From contig JBKHDD010000129.1 of the NCBI GenBank assembly GCA_046541515.1, positions 1 to 14,009 on the forward strand: a stretch of 14,009 nucleotides of DNA. Direction: 5' to 3'. This document shows positions 5,716 to 13,735 of the stretch, piece by piece. The translations under genes and the position numbers were made by a program. Below the pieces are notes generated by a model. That model saw nothing but the letters and a program-made list of their open reading frames with translations. It ran no database searches and was not told the DNA's origin. Source of the DNA: CAYFVR01 sp046541515 (GTDB taxonomy: Bacteria > Desulfobacterota > Desulfobacteria > Desulfobacterales > Desulfococcaceae). Each line of letters starts with the position of its first letter. Position 1 is the stretch's first letter.

Positions 5716-8084
5716 GGCGTCGGCGCGGAATCCACCCCCACCAGCCCCTCCAACACCCCCCGCAATTTTTCCATGGTGTACGGCTTGGGGATGCCGGCGC
5801 GGAAGCCGTGGCTTTGCGGGTTGGCCATGGCGGGGTCGTCCGAATAGCCGCTGGAGACCACCGCCGCCACCTCCGGGTCGATCTCGCGCAACTTGGAAAT
5901 CGCCGCCAGTCCGCCCGGGCCGCCGCGAACGGTCAGGTCCAGAATGACCACGGCGAAGGGGTTTTGGGCGTTCAGGGCCTCCTGGTAGGCGGCCACCGCC
6001 TCCGCGCCGTTTTCAGTGGATTCGGTATCGAACCCCAGGCGCGAAAGCATCTCCACCAGCATTTTTCGCACCATTTCCTCGTCGTCCATCACCAGAACCC
6101 GGCGACCGGCCCGCGCGGGGGAAACCGTTCGAGAAAGGGGGGCCAAAGGGCCGCTTTTCTCGCCCGCGGCGGGCAGATGGAGATGAAAGGTGGTTCCCCG
6201 ACCCGGCGTGGAGGTTACCGCGATATGGCCCTCGTGCTTGCGGACGATGGCCGAAACCACGGCCAGCCCCATGCCCATGCCACGCTCGCCGCCCCGATCT
6301 TTGGTGGAAAAATAGGGATCGAACACCAGATCGATCTGCTCCGGGGAGATTCCCCGGCCCGTGTCGGAAAAGCAGAGGGCCACGCAGGGGCCGGTCGGGA
6401 GGCGGAAGGCCGGGGCGGGTTCCGCGTCGCAGGCGTCCAGGTTCTTGCCGGTCACCCGCAACACGCCGCCCCGGGGCATGGCCTCCCGGGCGTTGACCGC
6501 CAGGCGGGAGAACACCTCCCGCATGGCCTCGGGATCGAATTCCACCCTCCACAGGTCTTTGGGCAGATCCAATTCCACGCGAACCGCGCTTCCGGCCGCG
6601 GCGGCGAACACCGCCTCCCGGACCACCGCGCCGATGTCGCCGGGCAGCCGGGACGGCTGACCGCCCTTGGCGAAGGTGATCAGCATGTCGGTCAGCCGCT
6701 GGGACCGCAGGCAGGCCCTCTCCGCTTCGTCCAGGAAGTGGTAATCGTTCCGGCCCGGGTCCATTTCGCCCTTCACCAGGCCGATATTCCCCAGAATCAC
6801 CGTCAACAAATTGTTGAAATCGTGGGCCAGCCCGCCGGCCAGCACTTCCATCGTCTCCCGTTTGCGGGCGTGCATCAGCTCGATTTCCATCAACCGCTTT
6901 TCCGTAAAGTCGATGGCGATGCCGCCCAACAGGCGCTGGCCGTCCGGGGCCGGAATGGGAAATTTATAGGACACCCAGAACTCCCGGGTCCCGTTGGGTC
7001 GCACAAAGGTCTCTTCAAAGTCCAGCGGTCGGCCTTCCCGAATCACGCGCAGGTCGTTTCGGCGAATGCTCAGGGCGGTGTGGAGGGGCAGGAGGGCGAA
7101 ATCGGTTTGGTTCTTCCACTCGGTTCGGGTCAGGCCGTAGCGTTCTTCAAAAAACCGGTTGACGAACAAATGGCGGCCCATGCCGTCCTTGATGAAGGTC
7201 AGCGTCGGGGTGTTGGCCATGAAGGCGACGAACCGTTCCTCGCTTTCCCGCAGAGCGGCCTCCATCCGTTCCAGGGTCTCGATCTTTTCCCGCAGCGACC
7301 GGTTGGCCCGGTCCAGCTCCCCCGTGCGGGCCGCCACCCGTTTTTCCAGGTCCGCCCGTCGCAGGCCCAGCAGCCAGAGCATGGTGTTGAGGGATTCCAC
7401 CAACCGGTCGAACTCGTCACCCGGCGTCCGCTCCACCGGCCCCCGGTTCAGGCGGAGCGGTTCGAAGGGGCGGGAGGCGTCCACCCCGCCCAGATAGTCG
7501 GCGATGGCCCGCAGATGTCGGGTTACCAGCAGGTGGAACAGCAGAAACAGGAAGGCGGATACGACCAGCGTTTTGACGCCCTGGGTGGCCAGCACCACCA
7601 GCACCCGCCGCCGCAGCCGGTCGTGGACCCCGCGCAGGTCGGCTTCCACCCGAAGTTGGCCCAAATGTCGAATTCCGCCCTCGTGGGGGAACGCCAAGGG
7701 AAGCTCGGCGGTGATGGTCCGGCCCTTCGCCGCCGGCTCGCCGGCCGAAGCGACGGGGCCGTTCTCGTCCCGGACCTGGATGAAGGAGATGTCCTGTATC
7801 TGAACGATGCCGTTGAGGTGTTGCTGCAACAACTCCTGGTTGAACAGCCAGATCGCCGTGGTGATGGGCTCCACGTAACTGCGGCGGACGACGTCGATGT
7901 CCTTGTGGATTCCCGCCACGTCTTCCCGGTATTCGATCCACAGCTGGATGCCGGTGGCCAAAAGCGTGGCCGCGCCGCTGACGAGCAGGATCGCGGCCAC
8001 CAGCCGGGGCAGGAGACTCCGCCGGAAGGGGCGCGGCGCGTCGCCGTTTCGGCGCCTCCGGGCCGGGGAAGAAGGCAAGATCAT
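5712..8084 (-). CDS. Membrane-bound hybrid histidine kinase (sensor, PAS, HisKA, HATPase, REC)
   Basis: This is a 790-residue hybrid sensor kinase. Order of parts: a basic N-terminus, TM1 (about 27-50), a periplasmic helical sensor (about 51-160, with a TTAIWLFNQELL segment), TM2 (about 161-187), a HAMP-like linker and coiled coil (about 188-280), PAS (about 283-395, ending IDFTEKR), HisKA with H-box LAHDFNNLL (His421), N-box NAREAMP (Asn531), G1 SDTGRGI (573-579), G2 GMGMGLAVV (602-610), then a C-terminal receiver with DDEE (667-670), phosphoacceptor Asp716 in LDL, VSSGYS (743-748) and PKPY (Lys767). All catalytic residues are present. ATG 8084-8082 overlaps the TGA of the upstream glucosidase gene (ATGA), so translation is coupled. 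There is no DNA-binding output domain; a phosphotransfer partner or response regulator must be elsewhere. Confidence 0.93.
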   Translation of the reverse strand: MILPSSPARRRRNGDAPRPFRRSLLPRLVAAILLVSGAATLLATGIQLWIEYREDVAGIHKDIDVVRRSYVEPITTAIWLFNQELLQQHLNGIVQIQDISFIQVRDENGPVASAGEPAAKGRTITAELPLAFPHEGGIRHLGQLRVEADLRGVHDRLRRRVLVVLATQGVKTLVVSAFLFLLFHLLVTRHLRAIADYLGGVDASRPFEPLRLNRGPVERTPGDEFDRLVESLNTMLWLLGLRRADLEKRVAARTGELDRANRSLREKIETLERMEAALRESEERFVAFMANTPTLTFIKDGMGRHLFVNRFFEERYGLTRTEWKNQTDFALLPLHTALSIRRNDLRVIREGRPLDFEETFVRPNGTREFWVSYKFPIPAPDGQRLLGGIAIDFTEKRLMEIELMHARKRETMEVLAGGLAHDFNNLLTVILGNIGLVKGEMDPGRNDYHFLDEAERACLRSQRLTDMLITFAKGGQPSRLPGDIGAVVREAVFAAAAGSAVRVELDLPKDLWRVEFDPEAMREVFSRLAVNAREAMPRGGVLRVTGKNLDACDAEPAPAFRLPTGPCVALCFSDTGRGISPEQIDLVFDPYFSTKDRGGERGMGMGLAVVSAIVRKHEGHIAVTSTPGRGTTFHLHLPAAGEKSGPLAPLSRTVSPARAGRRVLVMDDEEMVRKMLVEMLSRLGFDTESTENGAEAVAAYQEALNAQNPFAVVILDLTVRGGPGGLAAISKLREIDPEVAAVVSSGYSDDPAMANPQSHGFRAGIPKPYTMEKLRGVLEGLVGVDSAPTP

Positions 8085-10492
8085 GAGAAGGAAAACCCCG
8101 CCCCGATCCAGTCCACGCGGCAGGGTTCCGTTCCATAGGGAACCCGTAAAATGGCGGCCTGGACCTCGCCGTAGGGATCGTCGTCTCGGTTCAGCGGCTC
8201 CAGGTGACGGATGCGGCCGGAATGGGGGCGGACGGACGCGCCGTCCACGGTCAGGTTTGCCAGGTCCGAGGGCTCCCTGCCGTGGAAGACCAGTTCCGCG
8301 GTCTTGTGGCTGGAAGGGTGGCGGCCCTGGGCCCGGGACCAGCGAAATCGGCCCGGCGCCAAGATCAGTTCGCGCCGCAGGAAGAGGCCGTCCCGATAGG
8401 CCAGGGAATCGCCGTCGTCTTCGTAGACGGTGGAGGCGACGGCGGGATCGCCGGGCGGGACGGGGTAGAGATGAAAGCGCAGGGGACCCGGGGGCGCCGC
8501 GCCGGTGTGCGTCCGGGGCGGCGTCATGGGCAGGACGCCGCCGGCCCGAACGAAAAGGGGCAGCCGCTCCGGCGGGGCTTCGGCGTATCGTTCGCACGGG
8601 CCGCCGATCGTCTCGTCGGTGTAGAAATCGTACCAGAGCCCCTCGGGGAGATAGACCCGGGCGATTCGCTCGTCCGACCGAACCGGAACCGCCAGCAGAT
8701 GGTCCCCCAGGAAAAACTGGGTTTGATAGGCCGGGGCGTAGGCCAGGGGATCGTGGGGGAATTCGAAAGCCAGGGGGCGAACCACCGGCGTCCCGGTTCG
8801 ACTGGCGGTTTCGAAGGCGGCGTACAGATAGGGCAGCAGCCGGTAGCGGAGGTTCAGGTAATTCCGGGCGACGGCCTCCACCCGCTCCCCAAAGGCCCAG
8901 GGCTCCGCAGACCGGCTGTCGACCATCGTATGGGCCCGGCACAGCGGCGTCAGCGCGCCGATGCTGATCCAGCGGGCGAAGAGATCGGGGGACGCCTCGC
9001 CCGCGAAGCCGCCGATGTCCATCCCGGCGAAGGCGACGCCGGAAAGTCCCAGGCTGTTGACCAGCCGAACCCCGGCCATCAGGTGGTCGTCCGAGGAGAT
9101 GTTGTCGCCGGTCCAGAGGGCGGCATGGCGCTGCACCCCCGCATATCCGGCGCGGCTCAGCACAAAGGTCCGTCGGCCCGCCCGGGCCGATTCCGCCCCT
9201 TTCCGGGTGGCCCGCGCCATCTGCATGCCGTAGACGTTGCGAGCCTTTCGATGGGTGGCCCCCTGGCCCTCGTAATCAAAGACGATCAGATTGGGCACGT
9301 CCCGGCCCCAGGCCGCCGGCTCGTTCATGTCGGTCCAGAAGCCCTCCACGCCCTGACGGGCCATGGCCGCCACCCGGTCGGCCCACCAGCGCCGGGCCGC
9401 CGGTTTCGTGAAGTCGGGGAAATGGCAACGGCCCGGCCAGACGTCGGCGGTCCACCGCTCTCCGTCCGGGAACCGCAAAAAGACGTCGTTCCGCTTGCCG
9501 TCCTCGAAGACGGCGTATCCCGGCTCGGTCTTCACCCCCGGGTCCAGAATGGCCACGGTTCGGAACCCCAGCTCCCGCAGGCTTCGGGTCAGACCGGCCG
9601 GGTCGGGGAACCGTTCCGGGTCCCAGGTGAAGACCTTGTACCGGTCCATGTAATGGATGTCGAGGTAGATCACGTCGGCCGGGATTTTCTTTTCGCGAAA
9701 GGTGCGGGCGATCCGCAACACCTCGGAATCGGGGAAATAGCTGTACCGGCATTGCTGAAAGCCCAGACTCCACAGCGGCGGCAGCGGCGTGCGGCCGGTC
9801 AGCCGGGTGTAGGCCCGCAGAATGTCCGCCACGGTGTCCCCATGGAACAGGTAGTAGTCCATGGCCCCGGCTTCCGCCGAAAAACTGGCGAACCGGTGGT
9901 TGGCGGCCCCGAAATTGAACCGGGTGCGGTGGGGGTTGTCCAGAAACAGGCCGTAGACCAGGCCGGAGTGGACGCCGATGAAAAACGGAATGGAGGCGTA
10001 GAGCGGCTGGCCGCCCTCGGCGGGGTAGGCGAAGGAATCGGTGTTCCAGTTTTCGTAGGCGGAGCCGGCGCGGTCCAGATCGCCGGTTTTTTCGCCCAGG
10101 CCCAGAAACCGTTCGCCCCGCATAAGCCGTTTGTATGTGGTGACCTCTTCCCCGATCCAGGAGGCGCCGAAGGCGGGATCGTCGGCGTTGATCAGCCGGC
10201 CGTCCAAGGTTTTCAGTCGGAATCGGATCGGATTTCGGTCCATTTCCAGTCGAAAACGATCGGTGGTCAGCGAGATCGGGTCGGATTCCAAATCCATGGC
10301 CGCGTCGCCGCGCGAAGGCTCGGCGACCGCGGCGTAGGAAACGGGCTCCGGCGACGCGTCGGGCCGACGGATGGAAATCCGAACCGTGTCCGGGCCATAG
10401 AGGAAGACTTCCACCCGGGCGTTGCCCGCGACGGCCGTCAGTCCGGCCGCGGTTTCGGACACGGCGCGGAGATGGCCGATCGGTTCGTTCAT
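8081..10492 (-). CDS. Glycoside hydrolase family 31 alpha-glucosidase
   Basis: This is an 803-residue GH31 retaining alpha-glycosidase. The N-terminal beta-sandwich (about 1-235) is followed by the (beta/alpha)8 barrel from PLPPLWSLGFQQCRYSYFPD (about 236-255). The nucleophile Asp388 is in GFWTDMNEPA and the acid/base Asp463 is in WTGDN. Other GH31 hallmarks are DVIYLDIHYMD (273-283) and RYRLLPYLYAAF (549-560), with C-terminal beta domains including the DUF5110-like LPLFVRAGGVLPM and STVYEDDGDS. Such enzymes release glucose from maltose, starch fragments or related alpha-glucosides; exact specificity cannot be read. No signal peptide is seen, so it is probably cytoplasmic. I prefer ATG 10492 over the in-frame ATG 10552 because homology starts there and the latter lies inside an inverted repeat. 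Its stop overlaps the kinase start. Confidence 0.93.
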   Translation of the reverse strand: MNEPIGHLRAVSETAAGLTAVAGNARVEVFLYGPDTVRISIRRPDASPEPVSYAAVAEPSRGDAAMDLESDPISLTTDRFRLEMDRNPIRFRLKTLDGRLINADDPAFGASWIGEEVTTYKRLMRGERFLGLGEKTGDLDRAGSAYENWNTDSFAYPAEGGQPLYASIPFFIGVHSGLVYGLFLDNPHRTRFNFGAANHRFASFSAEAGAMDYYLFHGDTVADILRAYTRLTGRTPLPPLWSLGFQQCRYSYFPDSEVLRIARTFREKKIPADVIYLDIHYMDRYKVFTWDPERFPDPAGLTRSLRELGFRTVAILDPGVKTEPGYAVFEDGKRNDVFLRFPDGERWTADVWPGRCHFPDFTKPAARRWWADRVAAMARQGVEGFWTDMNEPAAWGRDVPNLIVFDYEGQGATHRKARNVYGMQMARATRKGAESARAGRRTFVLSRAGYAGVQRHAALWTGDNISSDDHLMAGVRLVNSLGLSGVAFAGMDIGGFAGEASPDLFARWISIGALTPLCRAHTMVDSRSAEPWAFGERVEAVARNYLNLRYRLLPYLYAAFETASRTGTPVVRPLAFEFPHDPLAYAPAYQTQFFLGDHLLAVPVRSDERIARVYLPEGLWYDFYTDETIGGPCERYAEAPPERLPLFVRAGGVLPMTPPRTHTGAAPPGPLRFHLYPVPPGDPAVASTVYEDDGDSLAYRDGLFLRRELILAPGRFRWSRAQGRHPSSHKTAELVFHGREPSDLANLTVDGASVRPHSGRIRHLEPLNRDDDPYGEVQAAILRVPYGTEPCRVDWIGAGFSFS

Positions 10493-10525
10493 GGCGCGGC
10501 TTCCCAGATTTCGCAGGTTCTCTCC

Positions 10526-10559
10526 CCGGCCAAAATGGGGTGAATACCCCATTGGCCGG
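10526..10559. promoter_or_regulatory. Inverted repeat upstream of the glucosidase gene (possible operator)
   Basis: Arms CCGGCCAAAATGGGGT (10526-10541) and ACCCCATTGGCCGG (10546-10559) are perfectly complementary apart from two extra A bases in the left arm, with a GAAT spacer. The inner 8-bp arms match exactly. It lies 34-67 nt before the preferred glucosidase start and in the region shared with the divergent small gene. An operator or a 5' UTR hairpin would both fit. No U-tract follows on either strand. Confidence 0.5.
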
Positions 10560-10769
10560 TCCGGGCGCTTCCATTACATATACGTTCAATCAACGCATTC
10601 CCTTTCATTCCGTCTCAAGCTTGGACCCGCCAAAATTCTCTTGACAGGAGAACCTCTCCGGCCCGTCGCGCCCTTTTCCGTTTCTCGGCAACGGCGTGGC
10701 TTTGCCCGACGTTTTGCGTGTTCAAACATGATCACCGATTATCCGAAGGAACCAAAAGCGTTTCGAAAT

Positions 10770-10776
10770 AGGAGGG
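10770..10776 (+). promoter_or_regulatory. Shine-Dalgarno of the small membrane protein gene
   Basis: AGGAGGG ends 5 nt before ATG 10782, close to the ideal sequence and spacing. It is the main evidence that translation starts here and not at upstream in-frame codons. Confidence 0.8.
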
Positions 10777-10781
10777 TGCGC

Positions 10782-11000
10782 ATGTCTAATTCCATTGTCC
10801 CCGTGGAATCCGTGAAAAACGGTCCTCAAGAGTCCGTCGCGGAAGTTTCCCCGGAGTCGGAGGGCATTCGGACGGAAAGCGAAATCTTTCCGGGCCGCAC
10901 GCTGATCGCTCTTTCCATAATGGTCGCCGTCCTTTTTGGGTTGTTGCTCTGGACCATCCTCGCCCCCGACAATCTCCTCTTCTCCCTGGCCATGGCCTGA
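10782..11000 (+). CDS. Small single-span membrane protein of unknown function
   Basis: I do not recognise a family. The 72-residue protein has a polar N-terminus rich in Glu and Ser (residues 1-38, net acidic), then one strongly hydrophobic helix (about 41-62, LIALSIMVAVLFGLLLWTIL) and a short C-terminal tail APDNLLFSLAMA. The acidic N-terminus followed by Pro-Gly-Arg before the helix makes it look like an anchored protein, not a secreted one. The Shine-Dalgarno is excellent. It stands alone on the + strand between the divergent glucosidase and the convergent N-ATPase operon; 230 nt upstream are non-coding and no strong promoter is evident there. The frame remains open upstream of 10782, but that part has no start signal or protein-like character. 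Confidence 0.72.
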   Translation: MSNSIVPVESVKNGPQESVAEVSPESEGIRTESEIFPGRTLIALSIMVAVLFGLLLWTILAPDNLLFSLAMA

Positions 11001-11294
11001 TCCCCGGCCGGGGCATCGGCGGACGCCGGAATCCATTGTCATGGACCTTCCGTTTTCACCCGTCTTTCCCCCTCAATATGAACCGGAATCGCGCGGAAGT
11101 CCACCGTTTGGGCGTGGATTGCCCCCGCCGGGAACGATGCCGCGCGATTCGGGAAGCGGTTTCGTCCTTCCCGCGGCTTTCTTTTCGTTTAAAAATCGGT
11201 GTTTGCGAGGGAATTTCGGGGAAGACGGGTTTTTCGGCGGGGCTGGAATTTCCGGGTTTCTTCGAGGCGTCCGTCTTGGTCTTCGGGATGGGGG
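11001..11294. other. Non-coding stretch between the small gene and atpG (convergent)
   Basis: This 294-base region separates two convergent genes and would be expected to hold terminators. I see a 12-bp palindrome CCCCGGCCGGGG (11002-11013) just after the small-gene stop and a short GGCG/CGCC stem near 11017-11026, but neither is followed by a U-tract. Open frames here continue antisense into atpG and lack ribosome-binding sites, so I call no gene. Confidence 0.5.
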
Positions 11295-12173
11295 TTACGA
11301 TTCCCGCAGCGCCTCGAATCCCGCCGCGATGTCCAGCAACTCTTCGGTGATGGCTTGCTGGCGGTGACGGTGGTATTCCCGCCGGAGGTCCTCCAGCCGT
11401 TCGGCCACCTTGCCCTCCGCCCCCTGCATGGCCGCCAGTCGGCTGGCGTTTTCCGCCGCCAGCGCGTCGGCCAGGGCGCGGAAAAGGGTGGCGAAAAGAT
11501 ACTCCCGCACAAGGGCGGAAAAGGTCTCGCCCGGCGGCCCGGAAACCATCGGTAGACGCCGCCCCTCCCAGGGGCGCCGGCGCAGCCGGTCCAACCAGTC
11601 CCGGTCCAGCGGCAGCAAATGGACGGATCGGGGTTCATAGCTCGCCCCGCCGCGGCTTCGGTTGTAGAATAAAAAGACGTGATCCACCGCCCCTCCGGAT
11701 TCCCAGGTCTCCAGATGAAACAGCAGTTCCTGCACCACCCGGCCCACGCCGGAAACGGAACCCGGCGCCGCCAGCACCGCGTCGGGGGCGTTTCCCTCCT
11801 CTTCCAGCCGGCCCGCGGCCCGCTCGCCCACGGCGACCAGCCGATGGATGTGGCCGTCGAAATCCCGCAGCGCGTCTCCGACCAGATTCACCACCGTCTC
11901 GTTGATGGCGCCGCACATGCCCTGGTCGGTCCCGAAGACCACCGCGCCCGCCCGCCGGCCTTCGGCGATCCGAGCCAGCAGCCGGGTATCCGGCCCCTCC
12001 CGCAGCGCGATGCGCAGCCCCATCTCCACCGTGCGGGAATAGCTCTCCACCGCCTCGGCGGCCTCCTCGAACTGGCGAATGGTGACGGCCGCCAGGGATT
12101 TCATGGTGCGGACCACCGAATGCAGGTCTTCGGTGCTTTCGATTTTTCCTTGGAGGCTTTGGAGGGTTTCCAC
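11295..12173 (-). CDS. atpG: Alternate (N-type, Na+-translocating) F1F0-ATPase, F1 subunit gamma
   Basis: The 292-residue central-stalk gamma subunit couples rotation of the F0 c-ring to catalysis in alpha3beta3. The N-terminal helix ETLQSLQGKIESTEDLHSVVRTMKSLAAVTI is the N-ATPase version of the gamma signature (standard gamma has a KAMKMVAAAKLR-like motif). The central Rossmann-like part includes AVVFGTDQGMCGAIN (about 92-106), and the C-terminal helix ends with ENASRLAAMQGAEGK and EELLDIAAGFEAL. Start GTG 12173-12171 is chosen because GAGGA lies 9 nt upstream; a CTG at 12179 is too close to it. The start follows the atpA stop by 2 nt. Being the last gene, with alpha directly before it, matches the N-ATPase order atpDCQRBEFAG, not the standard atp operon. 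Confidence 0.9.
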   Translation of the reverse strand: METLQSLQGKIESTEDLHSVVRTMKSLAAVTIRQFEEAAEAVESYSRTVEMGLRIALREGPDTRLLARIAEGRRAGAVVFGTDQGMCGAINETVVNLVGDALRDFDGHIHRLVAVGERAAGRLEEEGNAPDAVLAAPGSVSGVGRVVQELLFHLETWESGGAVDHVFLFYNRSRGGASYEPRSVHLLPLDRDWLDRLRRRPWEGRRLPMVSGPPGETFSALVREYLFATLFRALADALAAENASRLAAMQGAEGKVAERLEDLRREYHRHRQQAITEELLDIAAGFEALRES

Positions 12174-12175
12174 GG

Positions 12176-13735
12176 TCAGGATTCCTCGTTCGAATCGTCC
12201 GCCTTGAATTTTTCCTCGATCACCTTCCGCGCCGCCTCCACCAGCGCCTCCGCGTCTTCGTCGGAGAGTTTTTCGCCGCCCGCGATGCGCTCGGCGACGT
12301 CTGGATGATCCGGGAGAACGGTTTCGCGGATGGCCGCCGTCGCTTCGGCGACCTTCTCCGGCGGCAACTCGTCGAAGAGCCCCTCGTTCACGGCCAGCAG
12401 GACCACCACCTGCTCGGCGGCGGCCCGGGGCTGGTATTGGGGCTGTTTGAGCACTTCCCGCACCCGGCGGCCCCGGCGAAGGATCTGGCGGGTCTCTTCG
12501 TCCAGCCGGGTGCCGAAGCGGGCGAAGGCTTCCAGCTCCTCGAACTGGGAGAAGGCCAGCCGCAGATCGCCGGCCACCCGTCGGTAGGCCGGAAGCTGGG
12601 CGTTGCCGCCCACCCGGGAGACCGATTCCCCCACGTCCACCGCCGGAAGCTGGCCCTTCCGGAACAGGTCCGGGGAGAGATAAATCTGCCCGTCGGTGAT
12701 GGAGATCAGGTTGGTGGGGATGTAGGCCGAGAGATTCTGGGCCTCGGTTTCCACCACCGGCAGCGCGGTCAGGGAGCCGCCGCCGAGTTCTTCGCGGAGA
12801 TGGGTGGAACGCTCCAACAGCCGGGAGTGGATGTAGAAGATGTCGCCGGGAAAGGCTTCCCGCCCCGGCGGCCGGCGCAGCAGCAGGGACAGCTCCCGGT
12901 AGGCCCGGGCGTGGCGGGTCAGGTCGTCGTAGACGATGAGCACGTCCCGTCCCTGTTCCATGAAATGTTCGGCCATGGAGGTGGCGGCGTAGGCGGCGGC
13001 GTACTGGCGTCCGGGCGGGTCTTCCTCCGTGGTCACCATCACGATGGCGGAATCCATGGCGCCGTGGTCCCGCAGGGTGGCGATGACCCGGGCCATGGCG
13101 GCGCTTCGCTTGCCCACGCCGCAGTAGATGCACAGCACGTCGGTGTCCCGCTGGTTCAGAAACGTGTCCAGCGCCACGGCGGTCTTCCCGGTCTGCCGGT
13201 CGCCCAAAATCAGCTCCCGCTGACCCCGGCCCACGGGGATCAGGGCGTCCACCACCTTGAGGCCGGTCTGAAGCGGAACGGCGACCGGGGCTCGATCCAT
13301 AATTTCCGGGGCGGGCCGATCGATGGGGCGGCGTTCCCGGGTGGAGATGGGGCCGCGTCCGTCCATGGGCCGGGCCATGGGGTCCACCACTCGGCCCACC
13401 AGGGCGTCGCCCACCGGCACGTCCAGCACCCGGTCGGTGCGGCGGACTTCGTCGCCGGCGCGGAGGTTGTCCGACGGGTCCAGCAGCACCGCGCCGACCC
13501 CGTCCTCGTCCACGTCGAAGGCCAGCCCCTGGACGCCTTCCGGAAATTCCAGCACCTCGCCGTACCGAACGCCGGCGAGCCCCTCCACCCGGGCGACCCC
13601 GCCGCCGGCAAAGGCCACGGTTCCCACCCGTCGGACGGCGGGACGGTCCCGTTTTTGGGACAGGGCGTCGTCCACGGCGGAAAACCCGTCGTGGAGGGCG
13701 TCGCGGAGTTTTTCGGTCGCGCCGTTTTCGTTCAT
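12176..13735 (-). CDS. atpA: Alternate (N-type) F1F0-ATPase, F1 subunit alpha
   Basis: The 519-residue alpha subunit carries the non-catalytic nucleotide sites of F1. The beta-barrel N-domain (about 36-105) is followed by the nucleotide-binding domain with P-loop GDRQTGKT (178-185), Walker B VLIVYDD (265-271) and the alpha-specific SVSRVGG containing the arginine finger (Arg374). The DELSEED-region equivalent and C-terminal helices complete it. Length is close to other alpha subunits (500-515), with a short N-terminus MNENGATEKLRDAL typical of the alternate form. ATG 13735-13733 overlaps the atpF stop (ATGA), and the stop is 2 nt from the atpG start, so the set is one transcript. The C-terminus is unusually acidic and lysine-poor (ADDSNEES). 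Confidence 0.94.
   Translation of the reverse strand: MNENGATEKLRDALHDGFSAVDDALSQKRDRPAVRRVGTVAFAGGGVARVEGLAGVRYGEVLEFPEGVQGLAFDVDEDGVGAVLLDPSDNLRAGDEVRRTDRVLDVPVGDALVGRVVDPMARPMDGRGPISTRERRPIDRPAPEIMDRAPVAVPLQTGLKVVDALIPVGRGQRELILGDRQTGKTAVALDTFLNQRDTDVLCIYCGVGKRSAAMARVIATLRDHGAMDSAIVMVTTEEDPPGRQYAAAYAATSMAEHFMEQGRDVLIVYDDLTRHARAYRELSLLLRRPPGREAFPGDIFYIHSRLLERSTHLREELGGGSLTALPVVETEAQNLSAYIPTNLISITDGQIYLSPDLFRKGQLPAVDVGESVSRVGGNAQLPAYRRVAGDLRLAFSQFEELEAFARFGTRLDEETRQILRRGRRVREVLKQPQYQPRAAAEQVVVLLAVNEGLFDELPPEKVAEATAAIRETVLPDHPDVAERIAGGEKLSDEDAEALVEAARKVIEEKFKADDSNEES

Noticed and set aside
5808..8138. 776-codon + strand frame opposite the histidine kinase
   Set aside because: It is a high-GC antisense shadow; all kinase motifs are on the - strand and this frame shows only His/Gln/Gly-rich sequence.
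8204..10543. 779-codon + strand frame opposite the GH31 gene
   Set aside because: This antisense shadow has no recognisable domains, and GH31 catalytic motifs are intact on the other strand.
10641..10669. TTGACA at 10641-10646 as a promoter for the small membrane protein
   Set aside because: No acceptable -10 box lies 16-18 bases downstream (the sequence there is CGTCGC). The alternative TTGCGT/GATTAT pair at 10714-10742 has only weak matches.
11041..11367. Possible small + strand gene starting ATGGACCTTCCG
   Set aside because: It has no ribosome-binding site, Pro/Gly/Arg-rich low-quality protein, and its end runs antisense into atpG.
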